Below, piece after piece: positions 25,845-35,133 of a stretch of 64,000 bases of DNA. Each line of letters starts with the position of its first letter. Position 1 is the stretch's first letter. Source of the DNA: an uncultured Oscillospiraceae bacterium (GTDB lineage Bacteria; Bacillota; Clostridia; Oscillospirales; Oscillospiraceae); NCBI GenBank assembly GCA_934636865.1, contig CAKUBI010000002.1:1-64000 (forward strand), in the 5' to 3' direction. The notes under the pieces were generated by a model. It searched no databases. It had not been told where the DNA came from and saw only the letters and a list, made by a program, of their open reading frames with translations. The position numbers were made by a program, and so were the translations under genes.

Positions 25845-27742
25845 TCGACATCAGTGTTACGGGACTTGTGAAGTCCTTTGACCTTGAAAAGAAAATACTG
25901 GACGGCATCACCTTTCAGATCGACACGGGCGAGCGCGTGGGCCTGCTCGGCAAAAACGGCGCGGGCAAAACGACGCTCTTTCGCATCCTGACGGGCGAGC
26001 TCGACTACGACGCGGGCGAGGTGAGCATCGCCTCGGGGCGCCGTCTCGGCCTCATCTCGCAGATCCCCGTGTATCCCGCGGGCTACACGGTCGAGGATGT
26101 GCTCAAAAGCGCGTTTGCGCGCATGCAGCGGATGGAGGATGAGATGAACGCCCTCTCCGAGCGTATGGCGCGCGGCGACGAGAGCGAGGAGACGCTGCGC
26201 CGCTACGGCGAGCTTTCGGCAAAGTTCGAGGGCCTCGGCGGGTACGATACCGAGACGCCCATCAACAAGGTCGCGAACGGCCTGTCCATCCCGCCGGAGA
26301 TGCGCGAGCGGTTGTTCGACACGCTCTCGGGCGGTGAAAAGACGCGCGTGAACCTCGGCCGTCTCATCCTGGAGGATACGGATATCCTGCTGCTCGACGA
26401 GCCGACGAACCATCTGGACCTCCACGCGATCGAATGGCTGGAGCAGTACCTCTCGACCTTCAAGGGAACGGTCGTGGCTATTTCGCATGACCGCTATTTT
26501 CTGGACCGCACCGTCACGCGCGTCATCGAGGTGCTTGACGGCAGGGCCGAGTTCTACAGCGGAAACTACAGCTTTTACGCGGTGGAAAAGGAGCGGCGCT
26601 ATCTTGAAAAGATGCGCCAATACGAAAAGGAGCAGGCCAAGATCGCCCAGCTGGAAAAAAGCGCCGAGCAGCTGCGCATGTTCGCCTTCAAGGGCATGGA
26701 CAAGACCTACCGCCGCGCACTGTCGATGGAAAAACGCATCGAGCGCATGCGCACAACGGACAAGCCCACGAAGGAGCGGGCGATGAGCGCGCAGTTCAAG
26801 TCGCAGGAATTCTACGGCGATGAGGTGTTCGCGCTCAAAAAGCTCAAAAAGAGCTTCGGCGAGCGCGTGCTTTTCCACGACATTGACTTACAGGTGCGCG
26901 GCGGCGAACGCATCGCGCTCATCGGCGACAACGGCACCGGCAAATCGACGCTCATCAAGCTGCTGATGGAGGAGGAGTACCCCGACGAGGGCCGCATCAA
27001 GTTCGGCCCCTCAGTCAAGACCGCGTACCTGCCGCAGATCGTCACGTTCGACGTGCCGGAGCGGAACCTTGTGGATACGATGCTCTACTCCAAGCGCAAC
27101 ATCACGCCCCAGAGCGCGCGCAACCGTCTTGCCGCGTTCCACTTTACGGGCGAGGACGTGTTCAAGAGCGTCAGCGTGCTCTCGGGCGGCGAGCTGTCGA
27201 GACTCAAGCTCTGCATCCTCATGGATGAAGAAGTGAATCTCCTGATCCTCGACGAGCCGACGAACCATCTCGATATCGCGTCGCGCGAGTGGATCGAGGA
27301 GGCGGTGGAGAGCTACGACGGAACGCTCCTGTTCGTGAGTCACGACCGCTACTTCATCAACCGCTTTGCAACGCGCGTGTGGGAGCTGGAGGGCGGCGTC
27401 ATCACCGACTATCCGATGGGCTTCGCGCGCTACCGGCAGGTCAAGGCGCTGGAGGCGCAGAGCAAGACCGACCACGCGCCAAAGACAGTAAAGGAAAAGA
27501 CCGTTACAGAAAAACCGAGGCCGAACCGCTCGGCACAGCAGGCGCGCCGCCAGCTGACGATCTGCGAAAAGGAGATCTCCGCGCAGGAAACCGCCATTGC
27601 CGAGATCGAGCAGCGCCTTGAAGCGGCGGGCGGCGACTACGAGCGCTACAGCGAGATCTATAAGGAGAAGGAGACCGCCGAGCAGAAGCTCGGCGAGCTG
27701 ATGGAAAAGTGGGAAACGCTTGCCGAGCAGGCGGGCGAATGA
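25841..27742 (+). CDS. ABC-F family ATPase
   Basis: 633 residues with two complete ABC domains and no membrane segments. Domain 1: Walker A GKNGAGKTT, signature LSGGEKTRVNLG, Walker B LLLDEPTNHLD. Domain 2: Walker A GDNGTGKST, signature LSGGELSRLKL, Walker B LLILDEPTNHLD. The linker between them is charged and helical (P-site tRNA interaction motif in the family), and residues 565-633 form a C-terminal coiled coil as in Uup/YdiF. ABC-F proteins act on the ribosome in translation or antibiotic protection. Coupled to murF by ATGA. Confidence 0.92.
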   Translation: MIDISVTGLVKSFDLEKKILDGITFQIDTGERVGLLGKNGAGKTTLFRILTGELDYDAGEVSIASGRRLGLISQIPVYPAGYTVEDVLKSAFARMQRMEDEMNALSERMARGDESEETLRRYGELSAKFEGLGGYDTETPINKVANGLSIPPEMRERLFDTLSGGEKTRVNLGRLILEDTDILLLDEPTNHLDLHAIEWLEQYLSTFKGTVVAISHDRYFLDRTVTRVIEVLDGRAEFYSGNYSFYAVEKERRYLEKMRQYEKEQAKIAQLEKSAEQLRMFAFKGMDKTYRRALSMEKRIERMRTTDKPTKERAMSAQFKSQEFYGDEVFALKKLKKSFGERVLFHDIDLQVRGGERIALIGDNGTGKSTLIKLLMEEEYPDEGRIKFGPSVKTAYLPQIVTFDVPERNLVDTMLYSKRNITPQSARNRLAAFHFTGEDVFKSVSVLSGGELSRLKLCILMDEEVNLLILDEPTNHLDIASREWIEEAVESYDGTLLFVSHDRYFINRFATRVWELEGGVITDYPMGFARYRQVKALEAQSKTDHAPKTVKEKTVTEKPRPNRSAQQARRQLTICEKEISAQETAIAEIEQRLEAAGGDYERYSEIYKEKETAEQKLGELMEKWETLAEQAGE

Positions 27743-27752
27743 GGTCGATGCC

Positions 27753-28511
27753 ATGAAAAAACAAAAAGTACTGTGGACGGCGGCCGCCGTTTGCGCGGTG
27801 CTCGGCGCGGCGTGCCGGGCGGTGCCCGGCGTGCGCTTTGCGGGGCTTCTGTTCTGGTGTTTGACGGCGCTTCTGATCGTCTTTGCCGCGCTTGAGCAGA
27901 TGCGGGACCGCGCGTGGGCCAGATGGGCGAAGCGCATTCTGCTCGCGCTCGTCTGCGTGGGGCTCATCGCGTTCGGGTATCTTGAAGCGCTCGTCATCCG
28001 CGGCGCGCACACGGACGCGGGCGCGCAGGACGCGCAGTGCGTTATCATCCTCGGCGCGGGCGTGAACGGCACGGAGCCGTCGCTGATGCTCTCGTCGCGG
28101 CTGCAGGCGGCGCTCGATTTTGTCGCGGACAAGCCGGACATCCCCGTCATCTGCTCGGGCGGGCAGGGCGCGGGGGAGGACATCTCCGAAGCCGACTGCA
28201 TGGCGCAGTGGCTCATCGCGCACGGCGTGGACGAGAGCCGCATCTACCGCGAGGACCGCTCCACAAGCACGCAGGAAAACTTTGCCTACAGCGAGGGGAT
28301 CATGGCGGAGCTGGGACTGGACGAGGACGCCGCGTTCGCCTATGTCACGAACGACTACCACATTTACCGCGCCGGGCGCATCGCGGGCACGGACCACGCC
28401 TGCGGCGTGGCGGCGACGCTGCCGCGCAGCGCCTATTACGACGGCCTGCAGCTCAACTACTATGTGCGGGAGGCCTTTGCGCTCGGCTGGCTCCTGCTGA
28501 GAGGAAACTGA
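27753..28511 (+). CDS. YdcF/SanA-like DUF218 membrane protein
   Basis: 252 residues. Two N-terminal transmembrane helices (about 5-27 and 30-45) and a third (about 58-75) precede the DUF218 domain, with VIILGAGVNGTEPS, PVICSGGQGAGEDISEADCM, REDRSTSTQENFAYS and VTNDYHIYRA as conserved blocks. The family is related to envelope permeability and cell-wall processes, but the reaction is unknown. The ATG at 27753 has GAGG eight bases upstream. Part of the ddl-to-M18 run of genes. Confidence 0.88.
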   Translation: MKKQKVLWTAAAVCAVLGAACRAVPGVRFAGLLFWCLTALLIVFAALEQMRDRAWARWAKRILLALVCVGLIAFGYLEALVIRGAHTDAGAQDAQCVIILGAGVNGTEPSLMLSSRLQAALDFVADKPDIPVICSGGQGAGEDISEADCMAQWLIAHGVDESRIYREDRSTSTQENFAYSEGIMAELGLDEDAAFAYVTNDYHIYRAGRIAGTDHACGVAATLPRSAYYDGLQLNYYVREAFALGWLLLRGN

Positions 28512-28513
28512 GG

Positions 28514-29008
28514 ATGAACGATATTTTATGCCTTTACTATTCCCGCACCGGGAATACGAAAAAAGCGATGGAGGAGATCGCGCTGGCGCTCGGCTGCGAG
28601 TGCCTGGAGATCCGCGACAAGGCGGACCGCAGCGGCACGATGGGCTACCTTCGCTGCTGCTTCGACGCGATGCACAAGCGCACGCGCCCCGTCTCGCGCC
28701 CGGAATGCGCCAGGCCGCTCTCGGACTATAAGCTCGTCATCCTGGGCACGCCAGTGTGGGCAGGCCGCTGCTCGAGCGTGATCCGCGGCTTTTTGAAGCG
28801 CCGCGGCTACGAGATCCAGAACGCGGCCTATGTTATCACGCACAAGAGCGAGCAGGACTATAAGGATGTGTTCCGCCAGATGGACCTCTATCTGCAGACG
28901 CCGCACGTGGCGGAGGTCTCGCTCTGCCCCGATTCCGCGGGCTATCACTTCTGGCGCGACCAGTTCATCAAAAGCTGCATGGACTTTGCCGCGGAGGAGA
29001 ATGCCTGA
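28514..29008 (+). CDS. Flavodoxin family protein
   Basis: 164 residues of flavodoxin fold. The FMN phosphate loop is YYSRTGNTKKAMEEIA (residues 8-23), and VILGTPVWAGRCSS is the second FMN loop. Likely an electron carrier or quinone-reductase-like flavoprotein; the partner is unknown. The start ATG has GAGG upstream and lies two bases after the DUF218 stop. Its TGA overlaps the prfA ATG. Confidence 0.88.
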   Translation: MNDILCLYYSRTGNTKKAMEEIALALGCECLEIRDKADRSGTMGYLRCCFDAMHKRTRPVSRPECARPLSDYKLVILGTPVWAGRCSSVIRGFLKRRGYEIQNAAYVITHKSEQDYKDVFRQMDLYLQTPHVAEVSLCPDSAGYHFWRDQFIKSCMDFAAEENA

Positions 29009-30078
29009 TGTGGGAAAAGCTCAAACAGCTCGCGCGCCGCTATGACGAGATCGGCGAGCTGCTGGAAGTGCCGGAGATCTACGCGGACCCCAAAAGGCTG
29101 CGCGCGCTCACGCGCGAGCAGAAGGAGCTCTCCGCCGTGGTCGAGGCCTACCGCGCGTATTTGAAGTGCGAGGACGATATCGCGCAGGCGCTCGCGCTTG
29201 CGGGCGACCCGGAGCTGCACGAGATGGCGCAGGAGGAGCTTTCCGCCGCCAAGGCGGAGAAGGAGCGCCTTTTCGGCGAGCTGCGTATCCTGCTGCTGCC
29301 GCGCGACCCGAACGACGACAAAAACGTCATCGTCGAGATCCGCGGCGGCGTCGGCGGGGAGGAGAGCGCGCTGTTCGCCGCCGACCTCTACCGCATGTAC
29401 GCGATGTATGCGGAAAAGCGGGGCTTCCGCGTGGAGCTTCTCAACTATAACGATACGGAGCTCGGCGGCGTGAAGGAAGCCGACTTCATGGTGAACGGCG
29501 ACGGCGCGTATTCGCGCTTCAAGTTCGAATCCGGCGTCCACCGCGTCCAGCGCGTGCCGGAGACCGAGTCCGGCGGGCGCGTGCACACCTCGACCGCGAC
29601 GGTCGCGGTGCTGCCCGAGATGGAGGAGGTCGATGTGGACCTCCGAAGCGAGGATATCGAGATGCAGGTCTACCGCGCGTCCGGCGCGGGCGGCCAGCAC
29701 GTCAACAAGACGAGCTCCGCCGTGCGCTTGATCCATAAGCCGACAGGCATCGTCGTTTCCTGCCAGGAGGAGCGGTCCCAGCTTCAGAACCGCGCCAAGT
29801 GCATGGCGATGCTCGCGAGCAAGCTCTACGAGGCCGAGCGCGAGCGCGTGGAGGGCGCGATCACGAGCGAGCGCCGCGCGCAGGTCGGCACAGGCATGCG
29901 CAACGAGCGCATCCGCACCTACAACTTTCCGCAGAACCGCGTGACGGACCACCGCCTGACGGGCGAGAACAAGAATTTCAACATCAGCGCCGTGATGAAC
30001 GGCGATCTGGACCCCATTATCGACGCGCTCACGATGCAGGAGCAGGCTGAGAAGCTGCGCGAGAGCACGGAGAGCTAA
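29008..30078 (+). CDS. prfA: Peptide chain release factor 1
   Basis: Reads UAA and UAG stop codons and triggers peptide release. 356 residues. The catalytic GGQ lies in RASGAGGQHVNKTSSAVR near residue 230. The codon-recognition domain includes ESGGRVHTSTATVAVLPE. The C-terminus is typical (NRVTDHRLTGENKNF). The start overlaps the flavodoxin stop (TGATG). The usual downstream prmC (release-factor glutamine methyltransferase) is not here. Confidence 0.97.
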   Translation: MWEKLKQLARRYDEIGELLEVPEIYADPKRLRALTREQKELSAVVEAYRAYLKCEDDIAQALALAGDPELHEMAQEELSAAKAEKERLFGELRILLLPRDPNDDKNVIVEIRGGVGGEESALFAADLYRMYAMYAEKRGFRVELLNYNDTELGGVKEADFMVNGDGAYSRFKFESGVHRVQRVPETESGGRVHTSTATVAVLPEMEEVDVDLRSEDIEMQVYRASGAGGQHVNKTSSAVRLIHKPTGIVVSCQEERSQLQNRAKCMAMLASKLYEAERERVEGAITSERRAQVGTGMRNERIRTYNFPQNRVTDHRLTGENKNFNISAVMNGDLDPIIDALTMQEQAEKLRESTES

Positions 30079-30094
30079 GAAAGAAGAGAGAATA

Positions 30095-31747
30095 TTGGAG
30101 ACAAAATGGTTTGACCTCCGGACGGAGCAGGACGCGCAGAGCATTGAGCAGGCGGCGGACATCCTGCGTCGGGGCGGGCTTCTCGCCATCCCGACAGAGA
30201 CGGTCTACGGTCTCGGCGCGAACGGCCTTGATGAGACCGCTGTGCTGCACATTTTCGAGGCCAAGGGCCGTCCGCAGGACAATCCGCTCATCCTGCACAT
30301 TCCGGACGCAGGCTGGCTCGAGCGCTACTGCGAGGATGTGCCGGACGCGGCGTACAAGCTGGCTGAGCGCTTCTGGCCCGGCCCGCTGACGATGATCTTA
30401 AAGAAAAAGCCCTGCGTGCCGCTGCGCACGACCGGCGGGCTCGAGACCGTCGGCATGCGCTGCCCCGACCATCCAGTGACGCGCGCGATCATCGAGCGCG
30501 CGGGCGTGCCGGTGGCCGCGCCGAGCGCCAACACCTCCGGCCGCCCGAGCTGCACGACGGCGGAGCATGTGCGCGAGGATATGTGGGGCAAGATCGACGG
30601 CATTGTGGACGGCGGGCCCTGCCAGGTGGGCGTGGAATCGACGATCATCGATCTGACGGTCACGCCGCCGCAGCTGCTGCGCCCCGGCGGACTGCCGCTC
30701 GAGAGCCTGCGCGGCGCGCTGGGCGAGGTGACGGTCGATAAGGCCGTGACGCAGAAGATGGCGGACGGCGAAAAGCCGCGCGCCCCCGGCATGAAGTACC
30801 GCCACTACGCGCCCAAGGCCCCCGTCACGGTCGTGACCGGCGGGGCGAAGGCGAGCGCGCGCTATTTGCTGACGCATGCGGCGGGAAACGCCGGCATCAT
30901 CTGCTTTGACGAGTTCGTGCCGGTTTTTGAGAGTCACATCGTCCACCCCCTCGGCGCGAGCGGCGACAAGCGCGCGCAGGCGCAGCATGTATTCGACGCG
31001 CTGCGTACCTTCGACGAGACGGACGTGCCCGAGATCTGGGCGCAGTGCCCGGACAGCAAAGGCCTTGGCCTTGCCATCGGGAACCGGCTCAAAAAGGCCG
31101 CGGGCTTCCATGTGGAAAACGCGGACGACGGCAAGCTCGTTATCGGCATCACCGGCGGCACGGGCGCGGGCAAGACGAGCCTGCTGCGCGCGCTTGAAAA
31201 GCAGGGGGCCTGCGTGCTCGACTGCGACGCGGTCTACCACGAGATGCTCAAAACGGACGAGGAGCTGCGCGGCGCGCTGAAGGAGGCCTTCGGCGGTACG
31301 ATCTTCCGCTCGGACGGCAGCGTGGACGTGCATGCCATCGGACTCATCGTCTTTGGGGATACCGGCAGGCTCGCAGCGCTCGACGCGCTTGTGAAAAAAT
31401 ATGTCCCGCGCGAGATCGCGCGGCGCATGGCGGAAACAGACGCAAATCTTATCGGTCTTGACGCGATCAAGCTGATGGAGTGCGGCCTTGGCGCGATCTG
31501 CGACGCGTCCGTCGCCGTGACCGCGCCGGTCGAGGTGCGCGTGAAGCGCATCATGACGCGCGACGGCATCACCGAGGAATACGCAAGGTCGCGCATCGCC
31601 GCGCAGCAGGACGCGGAGTACTTCCGCGCGCGCTGCGGCTATGAATTTGTGAACGATCTGCCCACCGCTGCGGAAGCGGCGTCTGCGGCGGAGGACTTTA
31701 TCCACACCATCATCAATAACTTAAAGGAGGAAACGAGAGATGAGTGA
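30095..31747 (+). CDS. Fusion of threonylcarbamoyl-AMP synthase (Sua5) and dephospho-CoA kinase (CoaE)
   Basis: 550 residues. Residues 1-200 are the YrdC/Sua5 domain (IPTETVYGLGANG, KGRPQDNPLILHI, APSANTSGRPS, GVESTIIDL) that makes threonylcarbamoyl-AMP for tRNA t6A. The C-terminal Sua5 domain follows (RAPGMKYRHYAPKAPV to about 340). Residues about 348-545 form a CoaE-like P-loop kinase (GITGGTGAGKTSLLRALEKQ, then DCDAVYHEM, and RDGITEEYARSRIAAQQD), which would do the last CoA step. The start is TTG with a weak site. Both halves keep their key motifs, so it is probably bifunctional. The M18 gene overlaps its end by eight bases. Confidence 0.9.
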   Translation: METKWFDLRTEQDAQSIEQAADILRRGGLLAIPTETVYGLGANGLDETAVLHIFEAKGRPQDNPLILHIPDAGWLERYCEDVPDAAYKLAERFWPGPLTMILKKKPCVPLRTTGGLETVGMRCPDHPVTRAIIERAGVPVAAPSANTSGRPSCTTAEHVREDMWGKIDGIVDGGPCQVGVESTIIDLTVTPPQLLRPGGLPLESLRGALGEVTVDKAVTQKMADGEKPRAPGMKYRHYAPKAPVTVVTGGAKASARYLLTHAAGNAGIICFDEFVPVFESHIVHPLGASGDKRAQAQHVFDALRTFDETDVPEIWAQCPDSKGLGLAIGNRLKKAAGFHVENADDGKLVIGITGGTGAGKTSLLRALEKQGACVLDCDAVYHEMLKTDEELRGALKEAFGGTIFRSDGSVDVHAIGLIVFGDTGRLAALDALVKKYVPREIARRMAETDANLIGLDAIKLMECGLGAICDASVAVTAPVEVRVKRIMTRDGITEEYARSRIAAQQDAEYFRARCGYEFVNDLPTAAEAASAAEDFIHTIINNLKEETRDE

Positions 31748-33134
31748 AAAGAACAAGCTGGAGGAAAAGCTCCTCTACGCGCCCAAGCACGGCTATGACC
31801 GCCTGAGCGCGGAGAACGAGAAGGCGATGAACGCCTACTGCGAGGACTACAAGCAGTTCCTCAATCACGGCAAGACCGAGCGCCTTTGCGTGGAGTACTG
31901 CATCGAGCTTGCCGAGAAGCAGGGCTTTAAGGCCTACGAGGCGGGCATGAAGCTCGCCCCCGGCGACAAGGTCTACTTCAACAACCGCGGCAAGGGCATC
32001 ATGCTCGCCGTCATCGGCCGGGACGATCTGAGCCACGGCGCGAACATCGGCGCGGCGCACACCGACGCCCCGCGCCTTGACTTAAAGCCCCGCCCGCTCT
32101 ATGAGGAGGCGGAGATGGCCTACCTCAAGACCCATCACTACGGCGGTATCCGCAAGTACCACTGGGTGACCATCCCCCTCGAGCTGCACGGCGTTGTTGT
32201 GCTGGGCGACGGGACGAGCGTCGCCGTGCACATCGGCGGCGAGGAGGGCGACCCGCAGTTCATCATCACCGACCTTCTGCCGCACCTCGGCCGCGAGCAG
32301 GGGAAAAAGCCCCTCAACGAGGCCATCCCCAGCGAGAGCCTGAACCTGCTCATCGGCGGCCGTCCCATCGCGGGCGAGGACTGCTCCAGCCGCTTCAAGC
32401 TGAATGTTCTGCAGTACCTCAATGAGAAGTACGGCATTACCGAGGAGGATTTCATCTCCGCCGAGCTTGAGGTCGTGCCCGCCGGCAAGGCGCGCGACAT
32501 CGGCTTTGACCGCAGCTTCATCGCCTCCTACGGCCATGACGACCGCGTCTGCGCGTATGCCGAGCTCGCTGGTATTTTCGCCGCCGAGCAGCCGAAAAAA
32601 ACCGCCGTGTGCATCTTCGCGGACAAGGAGGAGATCGGCTCCGAGGGCGTTTCCGGCATGCTGTCCCAGGCGTTTGAGTGGTTCATGGGCGATATGTGCC
32701 GCACGCAGGGCGTTTCGCTCGCCGACTGCTTTGCCCACTCCTTCTGCCTGAGCGCGGACGTGACGGCGGCCTACGACCCGAACTTTGCAGACGTGTACGA
32801 CAAGCGCAACTCCGCCTTCGTCAACTACGGCGTGGCGCTGTGCAAGTACACCGGCTCCGGCGGCAAGGGCGGCGCGAGCGACGCGAGCGCCGAGGTCGTC
32901 GGCAAGGTGCGCAAGGTGCTCAATGACAACGGCGTGTTCTGGCAGATGGCCGAGCTCGGCAAGACCGACGCCGGCGGCGGCGGTACGGTCGCCAAGTTCA
33001 TGGCCCAGCGCAACATCGATACGCTCGACGCGGGCGTGCCGGTGCTGTCGATGCACGCGCCGTATGAAACGGTCGCCAAGCTCGACTGCTACATGACTTT
33101 CAAGTGCATGAAGGCCATCTTCGAGCAGGCGTAA
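31740..33134 (+). CDS. M18 family aminopeptidase
   Basis: 464 residues of the zinc-dependent M18 (aspartyl aminopeptidase-like) family, normal length. Metal and catalytic residues are visible as AAHTDAPRLD, YGHDDRVCAY, ADKEEIGSEG and SMHAPYE near the C-terminus. A cytosolic exopeptidase that finishes peptide breakdown. It overlaps the fusion gene by eight bases and has its own AAAGGAGG site. Last gene of the run, followed by a terminator. Confidence 0.95.
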   Translation: MSEKNKLEEKLLYAPKHGYDRLSAENEKAMNAYCEDYKQFLNHGKTERLCVEYCIELAEKQGFKAYEAGMKLAPGDKVYFNNRGKGIMLAVIGRDDLSHGANIGAAHTDAPRLDLKPRPLYEEAEMAYLKTHHYGGIRKYHWVTIPLELHGVVVLGDGTSVAVHIGGEEGDPQFIITDLLPHLGREQGKKPLNEAIPSESLNLLIGGRPIAGEDCSSRFKLNVLQYLNEKYGITEEDFISAELEVVPAGKARDIGFDRSFIASYGHDDRVCAYAELAGIFAAEQPKKTAVCIFADKEEIGSEGVSGMLSQAFEWFMGDMCRTQGVSLADCFAHSFCLSADVTAAYDPNFADVYDKRNSAFVNYGVALCKYTGSGGKGGASDASAEVVGKVRKVLNDNGVFWQMAELGKTDAGGGGTVAKFMAQRNIDTLDAGVPVLSMHAPYETVAKLDCYMTFKCMKAIFEQA

Positions 33135-33145
33135 GAACGAAGAGA

Positions 33146-33179
33146 AGCAGCGCTCTTCCCGGCGGAGGGGCGCTGCTTT
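33146..33179 (+). terminator. Terminator after the M18 gene
   Basis: AAGCAGCGC and GCGCTGCTT enclose an inner TTCC/GGAG pair, with a short T run after the stem. Confidence 0.75.
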
Positions 33180-33233
33180 CCGCCGGAAAGTCTGGGCAGG
33201 ATGAACAGAATGTAACATTTCCAGTGAATTGGC

Positions 33234-33262
33234 TTGAAACTTCGCGCGCAGCGTGATAAGCT
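33234..33262 (+). promoter_or_regulatory. Promoter of the DegV gene
   Basis: -35 TTGAAA (33234-33239), a 17-bp spacer, -10 TAAGCT (33257-33262). Confidence 0.55.
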
Positions 33263-33296
33263 GTCTGAACGCTTAATTGAGAAGGGAAAATAGCTC

Positions 33297-34157
33297 ATGC
33301 TCCGATTATTTACCGATACGTCCGCCAACCTGCCGCTTGCGCTGACGAAAAAGCACAGCATCACCGTCGTTCCGTTTTCCTACACGGTGAACGGAAAAGA
33401 GGCGGACTATCCGGACGACACGGATTTTGACGGCGCGGCCTTCTACGGCGCGATGCGCGCGGGCGCAGTCGTCAAGACCTCGATGGTCAACCCCGACCTG
33501 ATGGCGAAGTATTTTGAGAGCGCGCTCTCGCAGGGGGACGATGTGCTCTATGTCGGCATGTCCGGCGGCATCAGCGGCACGGCGCAGGCCGCGGTCATCG
33601 CGGCGGCGGAGCTGACGGAAAAGTACCCCGAGCGGCACATCGTGACGATCGACACCTACGCCGCCTCGCTCGGCGAGGGATTGCAGGTGCTCGAGGCCGC
33701 CGGGATGATCGAGCAGGGAAAGCCGCTCGGCGAGATCAAGGAGCGGCTTTTGGCGCGCAGACCCCACATGTGCCAGTTTTTCACGGTGGACGACCTTGCG
33801 TACTTAAAGCGCGGCGGGCGCATCTCGGGCGCGACGGCGCTCGTGGGCACGGTGCTCGGCATCAAGCCCATCCTCTGCGGCGACGAGACGGGACATATCG
33901 TCTCCTGCGGCAAGGTGCGCGGCAATAAGCGCGCCTATGCCGAGCTTGCAAATTATTTCGACACCCGCGTGCTCGATCAATCCGAGATGCTCGGCATCGC
34001 CCACGCGGACAACGAGGAGGGCGCGCAGGCGCTCATCGCGCTGCTTCGCGAAAAGGGCTTCACCGGCGAGTGCCTGAACGTCGTCTACGAGCCCGTCACG
34101 GGCGCGCATGTCGGCCCCGGCACGGTCGCGCTGTTCTTCTACGGGAAGGAAAAGTAA
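33297..34157 (+). CDS. DegV family fatty-acid-binding protein
   Basis: 286 residues. The DegV fold is shown by the N-terminal FTDTSANLPLALTKKHSITV, the ligand-binding GMSGGISGTAQAA and YLKRGGRISGATALVGTVLGIKP. Family members bind a fatty acid and can work as FakB with the kinase FakA to feed exogenous fatty acids into lipids. No fakA is nearby, so the specific role is inferred. Monocistronic, with its own promoter and terminator. Confidence 0.92.
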   Translation: MLRLFTDTSANLPLALTKKHSITVVPFSYTVNGKEADYPDDTDFDGAAFYGAMRAGAVVKTSMVNPDLMAKYFESALSQGDDVLYVGMSGGISGTAQAAVIAAAELTEKYPERHIVTIDTYAASLGEGLQVLEAAGMIEQGKPLGEIKERLLARRPHMCQFFTVDDLAYLKRGGRISGATALVGTVLGIKPILCGDETGHIVSCGKVRGNKRAYAELANYFDTRVLDQSEMLGIAHADNEEGAQALIALLREKGFTGECLNVVYEPVTGAHVGPGTVALFFYGKEK

Positions 34158-34161
34158 ACAG

Positions 34162-34197
34162 AAAACGCCCGAGGGAGCATCCCCTCGGGCGTTTTTT
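34162..34197 (+). terminator. Terminator of the DegV gene
   Basis: AACGCCCGAGGG and CCCTCGGGCGTT pair around a short loop, with TTTTTT after. Confidence 0.9.
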
Positions 34198-34268
34198 GTC
34201 CGCGCGGCGGGGATATGCCGCCGATTTTCTGCGCATCCTACCGGAAATGACTTTCGGGAGGACTTGCC

Positions 34269-34988
34269 ATGAGAAGCGAAACGAAACCAACGCCGGACGA
34301 GGGGAGAAACGGGCTGGAGCCGCTGCTGCCGCCCATCCAGCCGGTCATCGACTTCGGTTCGGTCGTTATTAAAAATAGCCGCGCGAGCGTGCACTGCCTG
34401 ACCATCGCCGGGCAGATCGAGGGGCATATGCTGCTGCCGAACACGCAGAAGGCGACAAAATACGAGCACGTGCTGCCGCTGCTGGCATACCTTGAGGAGA
34501 GCGAGGACATCGACGGCGTGCTGCTGCTTTTGAACACCGTCGGCGGCGACGTGGAAGCGGGGCTCGCCATCGCGGAGCTCATCTCGGGGATGAAAAAGCC
34601 GACCGTCTCGCTCGTGCTCGGCGGGGGACACTCCATCGGCGTGCCGCTTGCCGTCGCGCCGGCGGTGACGATGATCGCGCCGTCGGCGTCGATGACGATC
34701 CATCCCGTGCGCACGAGCGGCACGATCATCGCAGCGCCCCAGACCTACCAGTATTTTGAGCGGTTGCAGGAGCGCATCGTGCGCTTTGTGACGAAGCACT
34801 CGCTCATCCGGCGCGAGAAATTTCTGGAGCTGATGATGAGCACGCAGGACCTTGCCTCGGACGTGGGCAGCGTGCTCTACGGCGAGGAGGCGGTCGCCTG
34901 CGGGCTCATCGACCGGCTGGGGAGCCTGTCCGACGCGATGGAGGCGCTCTACGCGCTGATCGGCGAAAGAAGAAAAAGCGGGCAGTAA
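34269..34988 (+). CDS. ClpP-fold serine protease, TepA-like
   Basis: 239 residues of ClpP/crotonase fold. The nucleophile Ser is in GGGHSIGVPLA, and the His in SMTIHPVRTSG. The first 30 residues are a disordered extension. The layout (IAGQIEGHMLLP, LLLNTVGGDVEAGLAIAELI) matches the TepA/YmfB branch of ClpP-like proteins, tied in Bacillus to secretion or sporulation (family knowledge). No ClpX partner gene is nearby. The ATG has GGGAGG upstream. Terminator at the stop codon. Confidence 0.87.
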   Translation: MRSETKPTPDEGRNGLEPLLPPIQPVIDFGSVVIKNSRASVHCLTIAGQIEGHMLLPNTQKATKYEHVLPLLAYLEESEDIDGVLLLLNTVGGDVEAGLAIAELISGMKKPTVSLVLGGGHSIGVPLAVAPAVTMIAPSASMTIHPVRTSGTIIAAPQTYQYFERLQERIVRFVTKHSLIRREKFLELMMSTQDLASDVGSVLYGEEAVACGLIDRLGSLSDAMEALYALIGERRKSGQ

Positions 34989-35013
34989 AAAGACGCCTTC
35001 GGGCGTCTTTTTA
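34986..35013 (+). terminator. Terminator of the TepA-like gene
   Basis: AAAAAGACGCC and GGCGTCTTTTT form an 11-bp stem around TTCG-type loop bases. It overlaps the stop codon region. Confidence 0.9.
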
Positions 35014-35034
35014 CGCTTTGTTCATCGAATCCCC

Positions 35035-35063
35035 TTGAAAAAAGACGGGAAAAATGGTATATA
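35035..35063 (+). promoter_or_regulatory. Promoter of smc-ftsY
   Basis: -35 TTGAAA (35035-35040), a 17-bp spacer, -10 TATATA (35058-35063). Confidence 0.7.
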
Positions 35064-35133
35064 GTATTAGTCAAAATGTGTCATTATACCCTGAATGGGG
35101 AGCTGGCACCTTTTTCCAAGGAGGATTTTGCCC

